This document shows, in pieces, positions 16,388 to 25,089 of a stretch of DNA of 64,000 bases. Both the position numbers and the translations under genes were made by a program. Every line of letters begins with the position of its first letter. Position 1 is the first letter of the stretch. Source of the stretch: an uncultured Clostridium sp. (GTDB lineage: Bacteria; Bacillota; Clostridia; TANB77; CAG-508); the NCBI GenBank assembly GCA_900555835.1, contig USMK01000008.1, positions 1-64,000 of the forward strand, given 5' to 3'. The notes under the pieces were generated by a model, which was given only the letters and a program-made list of their open reading frames with translations, did no database searches and had not been told where the DNA came from.

Positions 16388-16421
16388 AAGGCACCTCATT
16401 ATATACTAACAGATAAAAAAA

Positions 16422-16497
16422 TGGAGCTATTAGGCGGAATCGAACCGCCGACCTACAGGTTACGAATCTGTTGCTCTACCAACTGAGCTATAATAGC
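16422..16497 (-). tRNA. tRNA-Thr (anticodon CGT)
   Basis: Acceptor stem GCTATTA/TAATAGC, D-arm GCTCAGTTGGTAGAGC, anticodon loop TTCGTAA (CGT, decodes ACG), T-arm GGCGGTTCGATTCCGCC, discriminator T and an encoded CCA. 76 nt. The base pair next to the anticodon loop (A-C) is mismatched. Confidence 0.93.
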
Positions 16498-16648
16498 ATG
16501 AACTTTTATTAGTATACTACAATTGTTTTTTATTTGCAATAAGTATTTTTTATAAAAATTGGACTTAATAGGAAATGTATGGTATGATATATCTAATTAC
16601 AGCGATTTTATGGAAATTTTTCTGATTTTATGAAAGGAGGCTGCACAA

Positions 16649-16885
16649 ATGTGTGCCAACGAGAATGACGAGAGGAAATGGCTTATTAAAAAGCGTCGGG
16701 AATTAATGCAAATGGATGATGACGAGTTTGTTGAAGCTGTAAAACAACTTGCATTATTGCATTGGTCAGATGAAGCTACAAGTTTTAATAAACTTATAAA
16801 AAAAGCCAGAAATGCTAAAATGGAAGAAATTCCAACAATTCGTAAAGAGTTGAGAGAGAGAATCAATTCAATTCTTTCTGAATGA
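16649..16885 (+). CDS. Small acidic/basic helical protein of foreign base composition
   Basis: 78 residues, start ATG 16649 with AAAGGAGG. Helical, charged, no recognised domain (starts MCANENDERKWLIKKRRELM). Codon use is unlike its neighbours, with GCC, GAC, AGG, CGT and CGG. Codon 17 is CGG (16697-16699) and must be arginine here; a +1 shift there would hit a stop after two codons. It has its own upstream promoter-like sequence (TTGGAC ... TATGAT) and its own terminator, so it is a self-contained cassette. Function unknown. Confidence 0.6.
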   Translation: MCANENDERKWLIKKRRELMQMDDDEFVEAVKQLALLHWSDEATSFNKLIKKARNAKMEEIPTIRKELRERINSILSE

Positions 16886-16890
16886 AATAA

Positions 16891-16918
16891 AAAAGGAGCC
16901 ATGCTGGCTCCTTTTTTT
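16891..16918. terminator. Bidirectional terminator
   Basis: Stem AAAAGGAGCC / GGCTCCTTTT with a T run on both strands, between two convergent genes. Confidence 0.9.
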
Positions 16919-16939
16919 GGGTCTTGTTTTTCTTAAAAG

Positions 16940-17323
16940 CTAGAAGACGAAACGGAAAGTAGTACCAGAAATGCCGGTGTTGTGGCATATTTTTTGGTAG
17001 ACTGCACGTGCAGCCAAGATGTCCTGCTTCAGCTTTTCAGTAGAGGTAATGGCGCTTGCTAGCTCCTCTTGGCTAGCTTTTTTGCTGTGCTCCAACAGAG
17101 CCAAGGCTTTGTTGACCACTTCAAGAGCATGCTTGCGTTCGATGTAGCGATAGGTGCTACCAGTCCTCGGGTCTTTAATCATGAGAAGAGAACCTTCCGA
17201 TTGCGATCCAGGAATAACCTCGAAACCAGGATAAACAGGAATTACCCGATTACCTTTGGTAACAAATTTCGGCATAGCCGTAGAGGTAGCTTTTACAGGG
17301 TTAGCATTTTGTTTTTTAGCCAT
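16940..17323 (-). CDS. Hypothetical protein of foreign base composition
   Basis: 127 residues, ATG 17323 after AAGGAGGGTC on the minus strand. A basic N-terminus (MAKKQNANPVKATSTAMPKF) is followed by an alpha-helical middle (HALEVVNKALALLEHSKKAS) and ends GTTFRFVF. It is far more GC-rich than neighbouring genes. Codon 26 is CGG (minus strand, 17248-17246), read as Arg in TKGNRVIPV; a +1 shift would give GGG then stop. I do not recognise the family. With the gene at 16649 it forms a convergent pair sharing one terminator, and both look acquired. Confidence 0.6.
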   Translation of the reverse strand: MAKKQNANPVKATSTAMPKFVTKGNRVIPVYPGFEVIPGSQSEGSLLMIKDPRTGSTYRYIERKHALEVVNKALALLEHSKKASQEELASAITSTEKLKQDILAARAVYQKICHNTGISGTTFRFVF

Positions 17324-17470
17324 AATAAAAATGACCCTCCTTAAATATTAAGATACTTATATTATAACTCAAATTTTACCTAAAAACAAGTAGTAAAATG
17401 ACTTTTTAAGGATATTTTATAAAAAAATATTTTTCCTTACCAATTTTATCCACAAAAATTCAAAAAAAGC

Positions 17471-17499
17471 TTGCTTTTACTGTATTTGTAGTGTATAAT
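17471..17499 (+). promoter_or_regulatory. Promoter of the rimP-nusA-infB operon
   Basis: TTGCTT (17471-17476), 17-bp spacer, TATAAT (17494-17499). Confidence 0.7.
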
Positions 17500-17524
17500 T
17501 ATTATGCAATTAAAAAATACTAGA

Positions 17525-17547
17525 AGAGCAGGTACATAACCTGCTCT
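17525..17547 (+). promoter_or_regulatory. Leader hairpin upstream of rimP
   Basis: A 9-bp perfect stem AGAGCAGGT / ACCTGCTCT with a 5-nt loop in the 5' UTR. There is no following T run, so it is not a simple terminator. It may be a protein-binding or attenuation element for the NusA operon. Confidence 0.5.
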
Positions 17548-17576
17548 TAAATAATGTGTAGGGAAGGGGTATTATA

Positions 17577-18032
17577 TTGACAAAGGTAGAAGAAAAAATT
17601 ACACTTCTATTAAAACCAGAAATAGAAAATTTAGGCTATGAATTATATGACATTTATTTTGTTAAAGAAGTAAAAGATTATTATCTAAAAGTATTTATTG
17701 ACAAAAATACTGGAATTAGCTTAGACGACTGTGAAACTGTAAGTAATGCTATTTCTGATATTTTAGATAAAGAGGACCCGATAAAAGAACAATATTTTCT
17801 AGAAGTATCATCAGCAGGGGTTGAAAGAGTTTTAAGAAGTGATAAGCATTTAAACGATAATATTGGAAAAGACGTAGAAGTAAAATTGTTTAAAAATTTT
17901 GAAGGCAAAAAAGTTTATGATGGAATTTTAAAGGGGTTTACAGAAAATGAAATCACTCTTGATGTAGAAAATGAAAATATGAACATAGATAGAAAGAATA
18001 TTGCAATAATTAAAACTATATATAAATGGTAA
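17577..18032 (+). CDS. rimP: Ribosome maturation factor RimP
   Basis: 151 residues, needed for 30S assembly. TTG 17577 is the start, with GGGAAGGGG upstream; no ATG fits. The N-terminal alpha/beta domain (LGYELYDIYFVKEV, FLEVSSAGVERVL) and C-terminal SH3-like domain are intact. First gene of the operon, with nusA 15 bases downstream. Confidence 0.93.
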   Translation: MTKVEEKITLLLKPEIENLGYELYDIYFVKEVKDYYLKVFIDKNTGISLDDCETVSNAISDILDKEDPIKEQYFLEVSSAGVERVLRSDKHLNDNIGKDVEVKLFKNFEGKKVYDGILKGFTENEITLDVENENMNIDRKNIAIIKTIYKW

Positions 18033-18047
18033 GGGAGGAATTAAAAA

Positions 18048-19157
18048 ATGAAAGCATCTGAATGCAAAGAATTGCTAAAAGCAATGGAAGAATTAGAAAA
18101 GGAGAAAGGTATTTCAAAAGATTATTTATTATCTTCACTTGAAACAGCACTAGTTACAGCTTATAAGAGAAATTACGATTCAGCAGATAATGTAAAGGTT
18201 GTTATAAACGACGTAACTGGTCAAATAGGTGTATATGCTGTAAAAACAATAAGTGAAGTTGTAGAAGATGATAAAACTCAAATTTCACTAGAAGATGCAA
18301 GAAAAATAAGTAGAAGTGTAGAATTAGGTGGAATTGTTGATGTAGAAATAATACCAAAGGATTTTGGTAGAATTGCTGCTCAAACTGGTAAACAAGTAAT
18401 TATACAAAAATTAAGAGAAGCTGAAAGAGATATGGTATTTTCAGAATTTAATAACAGAAAAGGCGAAATTTTATCAGGAATTATCCAAAAAGCAGATGGA
18501 AATGTTGTAGTTGTTGATTTAGGTAAACTTGAAGGAATTATGCCCTTAAAAGAACAAGTTCCAACAGAAAAATACAGAGTAAATGACAAGATAAGAGCAT
18601 ATGTAATAGATGTAACAAGAGGAATAAAAGGAAATCCACAAGTTATAATATCTAGAAGCCATCCAGATTTTGTTAGAAAATTATTCGAATTTGAAATACC
18701 AGAAATTTACGAAGGTGTTATAGAAATAAAAAGTGTTTCAAGAGATGCTGGAAATAGAAGCAAAGTTGCTGTATATTCTCCAAACGAAAACATTGACCCT
18801 GTAGGTTCTTGTGTTGGACAAAAAGGTCTTAGAATTCAAAATATAATAACAGAATTAAATGGAGAAAAAATTGATGTTATAGAATGGAATGAAGACCCAG
18901 CTATATACATATCAGCTGCATTATTACCTGCAAAGGTTCTAGCAGTAGATATAAAAGAAGAAAAAGAAGCACAAGTAATAGTTCCAGATGATCAATTATC
19001 GTTAGCTATTGGTAAAGCTGGTCAAAATGCAAGACTTGCAGCTAGATTAACAGGTTGGAAAATAGATATAAAGAGTGAAACACAATTTAGAGAAATGCTA
19101 GAAAAAATGAATGAAGAGCAAGAAGAAAGTTCTGAAAATGAGGAAGTAGAAGAATAG
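18048..19157 (+). CDS. nusA: Transcription termination/antitermination factor NusA
   Basis: 369 residues, the short Firmicutes form. N-terminal RNA polymerase-binding domain (1-125), S1 domain (about 135-200), then KH1 and KH2 (VGSCVGQKGLRIQNI and QLSLAIGKAGQNARLAARLT, the GxxG loops). The C-terminus is an acidic tail (Glu/Ser-rich), with no second repeat domain. Ribosome site GGGAGGA before ATG 18048. Confidence 0.96.
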   Translation: MKASECKELLKAMEELEKEKGISKDYLLSSLETALVTAYKRNYDSADNVKVVINDVTGQIGVYAVKTISEVVEDDKTQISLEDARKISRSVELGGIVDVEIIPKDFGRIAAQTGKQVIIQKLREAERDMVFSEFNNRKGEILSGIIQKADGNVVVVDLGKLEGIMPLKEQVPTEKYRVNDKIRAYVIDVTRGIKGNPQVIISRSHPDFVRKLFEFEIPEIYEGVIEIKSVSRDAGNRSKVAVYSPNENIDPVGSCVGQKGLRIQNIITELNGEKIDVIEWNEDPAIYISAALLPAKVLAVDIKEEKEAQVIVPDDQLSLAIGKAGQNARLAARLTGWKIDIKSETQFREMLEKMNEEQEESSENEEVEE

Positions 19158-19182
19158 TAAACAACAAAAAAGGGTGGTATAA

Positions 19183-19443
19183 ATGAAACAATTACCTCAA
19201 AGAACCTGTATGGGCTGTTATACAAAAAAAGATAAAAAAGACTTAATTAGAATTGTAAATAATAAAGAATTAGGAATAGTTGTAGACAAAAATAGTAAAC
19301 TAGAAGGTAGGGGTACATATATTTGTAAAAGCGAAGATTGCTTAAATAAAGTAATTAAGTCTAAGAAATTAGAAAGAGCCTTGAAAGGCAAAATTGGTGA
19401 AGAAGTATATAATAAATTAAGAGGTGTAATTATTGAAGGATAA
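19183..19443 (+). CDS. rnpM: RNase P modulator RnpM (YlxR, DUF448)
   Basis: 86 residues with the family signature RTCMGCYTKKDKKDLIRIV and GRGTYICKSEDCL. A small nucleic-acid-binding protein; the B. subtilis member binds RNase P RNA. Overlaps ylxQ. Confidence 0.9.
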   Translation: MKQLPQRTCMGCYTKKDKKDLIRIVNNKELGIVVDKNSKLEGRGTYICKSEDCLNKVIKSKKLERALKGKIGEEVYNKLRGVIIEG

Positions 19444-19750
19444 AGTATTAGGCTTAATTGGATTATCTGCAAAGGCTAGAAAAGTAGAGTTTGGAGCTGA
19501 TGCAGTAGAAGAATGTATAAAACGAAGAAAAGCAAAATTAGTTATTGTAGCAGAAGATTCAGCTGACAGAACAAAAGAAAATTTTGAATTTCTTTGCAAT
19601 AAAAATAATATAAAGTTTGCCATATATGGAACAAAGGATAATATTAGCAAGGCTATGGGAAAAGATAATAAAGTAGTAATTGCAATAAAAGATAAAAATT
19701 TATCAAATGGGATATATAAAATAATTTGTGGGGGTGAAGCTATTGGGTAA
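19433..19750 (+). CDS. ylxQ: L7Ae/L30e-family RNA-binding protein YlxQ
   Basis: 105 residues, TTG start at 19433 inside the end of rnpM with GAGGTG upstream. It shows the L7Ae-type fold pattern (LIGLSAKARKVEFGADAVEE, KAKLVIVAEDSAD). A kink-turn-binding protein of the infB operon; overlaps the start of infB. Confidence 0.88.
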   Translation: MKDKVLGLIGLSAKARKVEFGADAVEECIKRRKAKLVIVAEDSADRTKENFEFLCNKNNIKFAIYGTKDNISKAMGKDNKVVIAIKDKNLSNGIYKIICGGEAIG

Positions 19751-22679
19751 TATAAAAATTCACGAAATAGCAAAAGAACTAGGAGTTAATAGTAAAGAAG
19801 TATTGGAAAAAGCAAGAAATATTGGAATAGAGGTTAAAAGTCATTTAAGTTCAGTTGACGAAGAAACTGCTAGTAAAATAAGAAATAATTTTAAAGCTAA
19901 AAAAGAAACAGTAGAAGCTAAAACAGTAAAAGAAAATAAAAAAGAGGTTGTAGAAAAGAAACCAAAAGATGCTAAAAAAGACAAAAAAAGTCAAGAAGAA
20001 CATGTTATTATAAGAAGAGAAGTTATTATTAGCGAAGAAAATAAAAATCCCGAAAATGAAAAAAGCAAAAATAACAAAAATTCTGGATTTAGTGAACAAA
20101 CAAGAAACAAAGATTACAATATCGTTTATAGAAACAAACAAACAAGACCTATGACAGTAAATGAATTATTTGGAATTTCTAAAAAGAAAGAAGAAAAGCC
20201 AAAAGCCAAAGAAGAAGTAGAACAAAAAGAAGTAATAAAAAAAGAGGAGCAAGTAAAACCAGAACCAGCTAAGCCACAAGAAATTGTAAGAAAAGAAGAA
20301 AAGGCAGAAGTTAAGGAAACGGTAAAAAAAGTAGAGAATATGAGAGAAAATAACAGAAATTTTGACAATAACAATAATAGAAAAAATAATAACTACAATA
20401 ATTCTAATAATAATGAACGTAGAAATAATTATTCACAAAATAGAAATAATAATGGCAGATTCCAAAATGATAGAAATGGTCAAGGAAGAAGAGATAATAC
20501 TAATAACTTTGGTAACAATAATAATAGAAATTTTAGAAATAACCGTAATAATAATGGAAATAACAACTACAATAATCAAAGAAGACCTCTTGACGAAAAA
20601 GGAATAGAGAAAAACATTAAAAATATAATGAGTGTAGATGTTCCTGAAAAAGAAAGTGTTAGAGAATATGCTAACAAAGCAATAGACAAACAAAAAATAA
20701 ATAGAGCGGAAGATAGAACTAAAAAACCTCAAAAAAATAAAAAGAATGACAAAGCCAATATTAACAAAGACAAACTTAAAAACCTTACAAAAGAAAATAA
20801 ATTATCTCATATGTTTAATGAAGGAAGTATGTACGATTACTACGATTTAAGCACAAATAGAGTAAGAAAAAATAAAAAGAAAAATCAAAAAATGAGTGAA
20901 GAGGGAGAAAGAAACAAACAAAAAATCTTCAAACTTACAGAAATAACAATACCAGAAACTGTATCTGTAAAAGATTTAGCAACTGAGCTAAAAAAGACAA
21001 GTTCAGAAGTTATTAAAAAGCTATTAGGCTATGGAATAATGGCAACAATAAACAATGAATTAGACTTTGATACTGCATTCCTAGTAGCAGGAGAATTTGG
21101 TGTAACTGCAAAGAAAAAAGAAGTGGTAAAAGAAGAAGATATATTATTTGACGAAAGTGAAGATAAGGCAGATGAACTAATTTCAAGACCACCAGTTATA
21201 GTTGTAATGGGCCACGTAGACCATGGTAAAACATCACTATTAGATGCTATTAGATCAACAAATGTAATAGAAGGAGAAGCAGGAGGAATTACACAACATA
21301 TTGGTGCATACAAAGTAAATGCAAATGGCAGAGAAATTACATTCTTGGATACACCAGGGCACGAAGCATTCACAAGTATGCGTGCAAGAGGTGCGCAAAT
21401 AACTGATATTGCAATATTAGTAGTTGCTGCAAATGATGGAGTTATGCCTCAAACAGTAGAAGCAATAAACCATGCAAAAGCAGCTGGAATACCTATAATT
21501 GTTGCAGTTAATAAAATAGATCTAGAAGGTGCAAATGTTGAAAAAATAAAACAAGAATTAACTGAATATGGATTAGTTCCAGAAGAATGGGGCGGAGACA
21601 CAGTATTTGTGCCAATTTCAGCAAAAAAACGTCAAAACATAGATACATTGCTTGAAATGGTATTATTAGTAGCAGATATGCAAGATTTAAAAGTAAATCC
21701 AAACAAACAAGCAAAAGGTACAATTATAGAAGCTAAACTTGATAAAGCAAAAGGTGTAATGGCAACAATGCTTGTACAAAGAGGAAAATTGGATGTTGGA
21801 GATACAATCGTTGTAGGTTCTGTTATAGGAAGAATAAGAGCAATGACAAATGACAAAGGACAAAAAGTAAAATCAGCAGGACCATCTACACCAGTTGAAA
21901 TAACAGGTTTACCAGAAGTTCCATCAGTTGGAGAAACTTTCTATGAGGTAAAAGACGAAAAAATGGCTAAACATTTGATTGAAAGAAGAAAACGTCAACA
22001 AAGAGAAAAAGAACTAAATGCATCTTCAAGAGTTACATTAGACGATTTATTTAGCAAAATTGAAAAAGAAAACTTGAAACAATTGAATTTAATTGTAAAA
22101 GCAGATGTTCAAGGTTCTGTTGAAGCATTAAAACAATCATTAGAAAAATTATCTAATGACGAAGTAAGAGTTCAAGTAATTCATGCAAATGTTGGAGCTG
22201 TTACAGAATCTGATGTAACACTTGCAAAGGTTTCAAATGCAATAATAATAGCATTTAATGTAAGACCAGACTCAACAGCAAGAGATGTTGCGGAAAAAGA
22301 AGAAGTAGAAATTAAAACATATTCTGTAATTTATAGCGCAATTGATGATGTTCAATTAGCTATGAAGGGAATGCTAGACCCTGTATACAAAGAAGTTATA
22401 ACAGGTAATGCCGAAGTTAGACAAACATTTAAAGTTTCAAATGTGGGAACAATTGCTGGATGCTATGTAACAAATGGTAAAATCCCAAGAAATGCAATAG
22501 CGAGAGTAATAAGAGATAATGTTGTAATATTTGAAGGAAAAATAGCATCATTAAAGAGATTTAAAGATGATGCAAAAGAAGTTGCTTCTGGATATGAATG
22601 TGGACTTCAATTAGAAGGTTACAATGACTTAAAAGAAGGAGACATAATAGAAGCACATATTATGGAAGAAATCAAATAA
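19743..22679 (+). CDS. infB: Translation initiation factor IF-2
   Basis: About 978 residues. TTG 19743 is favoured because GGGGGTGA lies just upstream and the protein then begins MGNIKIHEIAKELGV, the IF2_N domain; GTG 19728 is possible. A long low-complexity Lys/Glu then Asn/Arg-rich linker spans roughly residues 45-390, with a run of Asn-Asn repeats near 205-290. A second IF2_N domain (VSVKDLATELKKTSSEVIKK) precedes the G domain (GHVDHGKT near 490, DTPGHEAF, NKID), then domains II, III and IV. It binds initiator tRNA and drives subunit joining. Ends 16 bases before rbfA. Confidence 0.96.
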   Translation: MGNIKIHEIAKELGVNSKEVLEKARNIGIEVKSHLSSVDEETASKIRNNFKAKKETVEAKTVKENKKEVVEKKPKDAKKDKKSQEEHVIIRREVIISEENKNPENEKSKNNKNSGFSEQTRNKDYNIVYRNKQTRPMTVNELFGISKKKEEKPKAKEEVEQKEVIKKEEQVKPEPAKPQEIVRKEEKAEVKETVKKVENMRENNRNFDNNNNRKNNNYNNSNNNERRNNYSQNRNNNGRFQNDRNGQGRRDNTNNFGNNNNRNFRNNRNNNGNNNYNNQRRPLDEKGIEKNIKNIMSVDVPEKESVREYANKAIDKQKINRAEDRTKKPQKNKKNDKANINKDKLKNLTKENKLSHMFNEGSMYDYYDLSTNRVRKNKKKNQKMSEEGERNKQKIFKLTEITIPETVSVKDLATELKKTSSEVIKKLLGYGIMATINNELDFDTAFLVAGEFGVTAKKKEVVKEEDILFDESEDKADELISRPPVIVVMGHVDHGKTSLLDAIRSTNVIEGEAGGITQHIGAYKVNANGREITFLDTPGHEAFTSMRARGAQITDIAILVVAANDGVMPQTVEAINHAKAAGIPIIVAVNKIDLEGANVEKIKQELTEYGLVPEEWGGDTVFVPISAKKRQNIDTLLEMVLLVADMQDLKVNPNKQAKGTIIEAKLDKAKGVMATMLVQRGKLDVGDTIVVGSVIGRIRAMTNDKGQKVKSAGPSTPVEITGLPEVPSVGETFYEVKDEKMAKHLIERRKRQQREKELNASSRVTLDDLFSKIEKENLKQLNLIVKADVQGSVEALKQSLEKLSNDEVRVQVIHANVGAVTESDVTLAKVSNAIIIAFNVRPDSTARDVAEKEEVEIKTYSVIYSAIDDVQLAMKGMLDPVYKEVITGNAEVRQTFKVSNVGTIAGCYVTNGKIPRNAIARVIRDNVVIFEGKIASLKRFKDDAKEVASGYECGLQLEGYNDLKEGDIIEAHIMEEIK

Positions 22680-22695
22680 GCAAAAGGAGAAGTCT

Positions 22696-23070
22696 ATGGA
22701 AAAAAGCAATAATAGATTATCAAGAATTGAAGAAGAATTAAAAAGAGAAATCAGTAATATAATTAACTATAAAATGAATAATTCAAATATAACAGGAATG
22801 GTTAGTGTTACAAAAGTAAAAGTATCACCAGACCTAAGTAGAGCAAGGGTTTTTGTTAGTATGATAAACTCAAATAAGAAAAACACCCTTGCAGCTCTTA
22901 AAAAATCTTCTGGATTTATAAGGTCAGAAATAGCTCATAAGGTTAATTTAAGAACAACACCAGAACTTATATTTGAATTTGACGAAACAATAGAATATGG
23001 AGCAAAAATTGATAATATACTAAAAGATATAATGAAAGATGTAAGTCCAAAAGAAGGAGACGAAGAATAA
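22696..23070 (+). CDS. rbfA: Ribosome-binding factor A
   Basis: 124 residues with KH-type fold; LSRIEEELKREISNIIN at the N-terminus and TPELIFEFDETIEYGAKI near the end are diagnostic. Acts in late 30S maturation. Its stop overlaps the ATG of nrnA (TAATGA). Confidence 0.95.
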   Translation: MEKSNNRLSRIEEELKREISNIINYKMNNSNITGMVSVTKVKVSPDLSRARVFVSMINSNKKNTLAALKKSSGFIRSEIAHKVNLRTTPELIFEFDETIEYGAKIDNILKDIMKDVSPKEGDEE

Positions 23071-24023
23071 TGACATTAGACGATATAAAAGTTCAAATAG
23101 ATAAAGCAAACAGCATAGTTATATTAACTCACGAAAATCCTGATGGGGATGCAATGGGATGTGCTCTTGCAATGTATAATGCATTAAAGCAACTAGAAAA
23201 AGATGTAGATGTAATTGTACCAGAATTTTCAAGATGTTTTGAGTTCTTACCAGGTATACCAGAAATAAAAAAAGAAGGAAGAAAAGAATACGACTTAGCA
23301 ATTGCAGTAGACTGTGCAGATACTAAAAGACTAAATGGATTTGTAGATTATTTTGATGATGCAAAAGTAACAGTTCAAATAGATCATCATGGTGTAAATA
23401 CAATGTTTGCAGATTATAACTATGTAGATCCAGTTGCACCGGCATGTGCACAAATTCTTGTAAAAGTATTGCCTTACTGGAATGTAGAAATAACAAAAGA
23501 CATTGGAACTTGCCTTTTAACAGGAATTATTACAGATACAGGAGGTTTCAAATATTCAGGAGTAACTTCTGAAACATTTGAATTTGCAGCTTGGCTATTG
23601 CAAAAAGGAGTTAATGTTTCTAATGTATATAAAAATGTACTTCAAACAGTAACAAGATCGAGTTTTGAGCTAAACAGAATTGCCAGAAACAGAATAGAAT
23701 TTTTCGAAGATGGAAAAATAGCATTTACATATATTACTTGTGAAGATGAGGAAAAAGTAAATAGTGAAACAGGAGATTATGAAGGAATTGTAGACATAGG
23801 CAGAGATGTAGAAGGAGTGGAAGTATCTATATTTTTAAGAGAACTTAAAAAAGGAGGATACAAAGTATCACTTCGTTCAAATGAATATGTTAATGTTTCT
23901 GATATATGCTTAATGTTTGGCGGAGGCGGTCATATTAAAGCTGCTGGATGTACAATTACAAACGGAACATTAGAGCAAATAAGAGATAAATTGATTGCAC
24001 AAACAAAAATGTATTTAAAATAG
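23070..24023 (+). CDS. nrnA: DHH-family oligoribonuclease / pAp phosphatase NrnA
   Basis: 317 residues. The DHH domain has ENPDGDAMG, AVDCAD and DHHGVN (the metal ligands), and the DHHA1 domain has FGGGGHIKAAG. Degrades nanoRNAs and 3'-phosphoadenosine 5'-phosphate in Firmicutes. The position between rbfA and truB is conserved. Confidence 0.93.
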   Translation: MTLDDIKVQIDKANSIVILTHENPDGDAMGCALAMYNALKQLEKDVDVIVPEFSRCFEFLPGIPEIKKEGRKEYDLAIAVDCADTKRLNGFVDYFDDAKVTVQIDHHGVNTMFADYNYVDPVAPACAQILVKVLPYWNVEITKDIGTCLLTGIITDTGGFKYSGVTSETFEFAAWLLQKGVNVSNVYKNVLQTVTRSSFELNRIARNRIEFFEDGKIAFTYITCEDEEKVNSETGDYEGIVDIGRDVEGVEVSIFLRELKKGGYKVSLRSNEYVNVSDICLMFGGGGHIKAAGCTITNGTLEQIRDKLIAQTKMYLK

Positions 24024-24031
24024 GTGATAAA

Positions 24032-24886
24032 ATGGATGGAATAATTATTGTAAATAAGCCATCTGGATATACTTCTCACACTATTGTAAGCAAAATAAGA
24101 AAAGCACTTAATATAAAAAAAGTGGGACATACAGGAACACTTGATCCATTGGCAACCGGCGTGTTGCCAATTTTGCTAGGAAGCGGAACAAGGCTTTCTA
24201 AATATTTAATAAATCACGATAAAGAATATATTGCTACAATAAAACTAGGAGTAAAAACAGATACAGCAGACATAGAAGGAAATATAATAGAAACAGCAGA
24301 TATACCAACACTTTCAGAAGAACAGATTAAAACTGTGCTAAAAAGTTTTGAAGGAATACAGTATCAAAAGCCACCAATGTATTCTGCTATAAAAGTGAAT
24401 GGCAAAAAACTATATGAATATGCAAGAAAAGGCGAAACTATTGATGTACAGGATAGAAAAATAGAAATATATAATATAGAACTTTTGAAATATGAAACAA
24501 AATTTATAGAAATAAAGGTAGCCTGCTCAAAAGGAACATACATAAGAAGTCTATGCGAAGACATCGCCAAAAAGCTTGGAACAATAGGAACAATGGCAAA
24601 ACTACAAAGAACCCAAGTAGGCATATTCAAATTAAAAGAAGCATTGGAAATGGATGATATAGAAGATAACAAGAAAATACAAGACAAGCTAATAACAGCA
24701 GAAGAATTATTCAAAAATAATGCAAGCATAAAACTAACAGAACAAGAAATGAGCCAATTCCTAAATGGAGTTAAGTTAGCAAGAAAAGAAGTAGACGGAA
24801 TATATAGAATATATGACCAAACCGGAGAATTCGTTGGATTAGGTGAAAACAAGGATTGCAAACTAAAAAGAGATTGGGTGGAGTAA
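24032..24886 (+). CDS. truB: tRNA pseudouridine-55 synthase TruB
   Basis: 284 residues. The catalytic Asp is in HTGTLDPLATGVLP; KPSGYTSH and KGTYIRSLCEDI are the other core motifs, with a C-terminal PUA-like part. Makes Psi55 in the T-loop. Last gene of the operon; the ribF gene often found here is absent. Confidence 0.95.
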   Translation: MDGIIIVNKPSGYTSHTIVSKIRKALNIKKVGHTGTLDPLATGVLPILLGSGTRLSKYLINHDKEYIATIKLGVKTDTADIEGNIIETADIPTLSEEQIKTVLKSFEGIQYQKPPMYSAIKVNGKKLYEYARKGETIDVQDRKIEIYNIELLKYETKFIEIKVACSKGTYIRSLCEDIAKKLGTIGTMAKLQRTQVGIFKLKEALEMDDIEDNKKIQDKLITAEELFKNNASIKLTEQEMSQFLNGVKLARKEVDGIYRIYDQTGEFVGLGENKDCKLKRDWVE

Positions 24887-25089
24887 AGTGATTGTCGAAA
24901 TTTGTCGATAAAAAGTTACATAAAATTTCAAAAAAACTATTTACATTTTCTACTATTTGTAGTAAGATAATGTAAGTAGTTTTATATATATAAAATCTAA
25001 AAAACAATTACAACTTGGTATTAACAAAAATATCTGGCTCATCAGCCAAATAAATCACAGTTAAAAACTAAATAAGAAAGAAGGAACAT

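Noticed and set aside
20300..20600. Asn-rich repeat in infB as a separate repeat or foreign insert
   Set aside because: It stays in frame and lies in the linker of IF-2, which is naturally low in complexity and variable.
24930..25085. Shared regulatory element with 50030-50110 (TTTACATTT...GTAGTA)
   Set aside because: Only short AT-rich similarity around possible -35/-10 regions; too weak to call.
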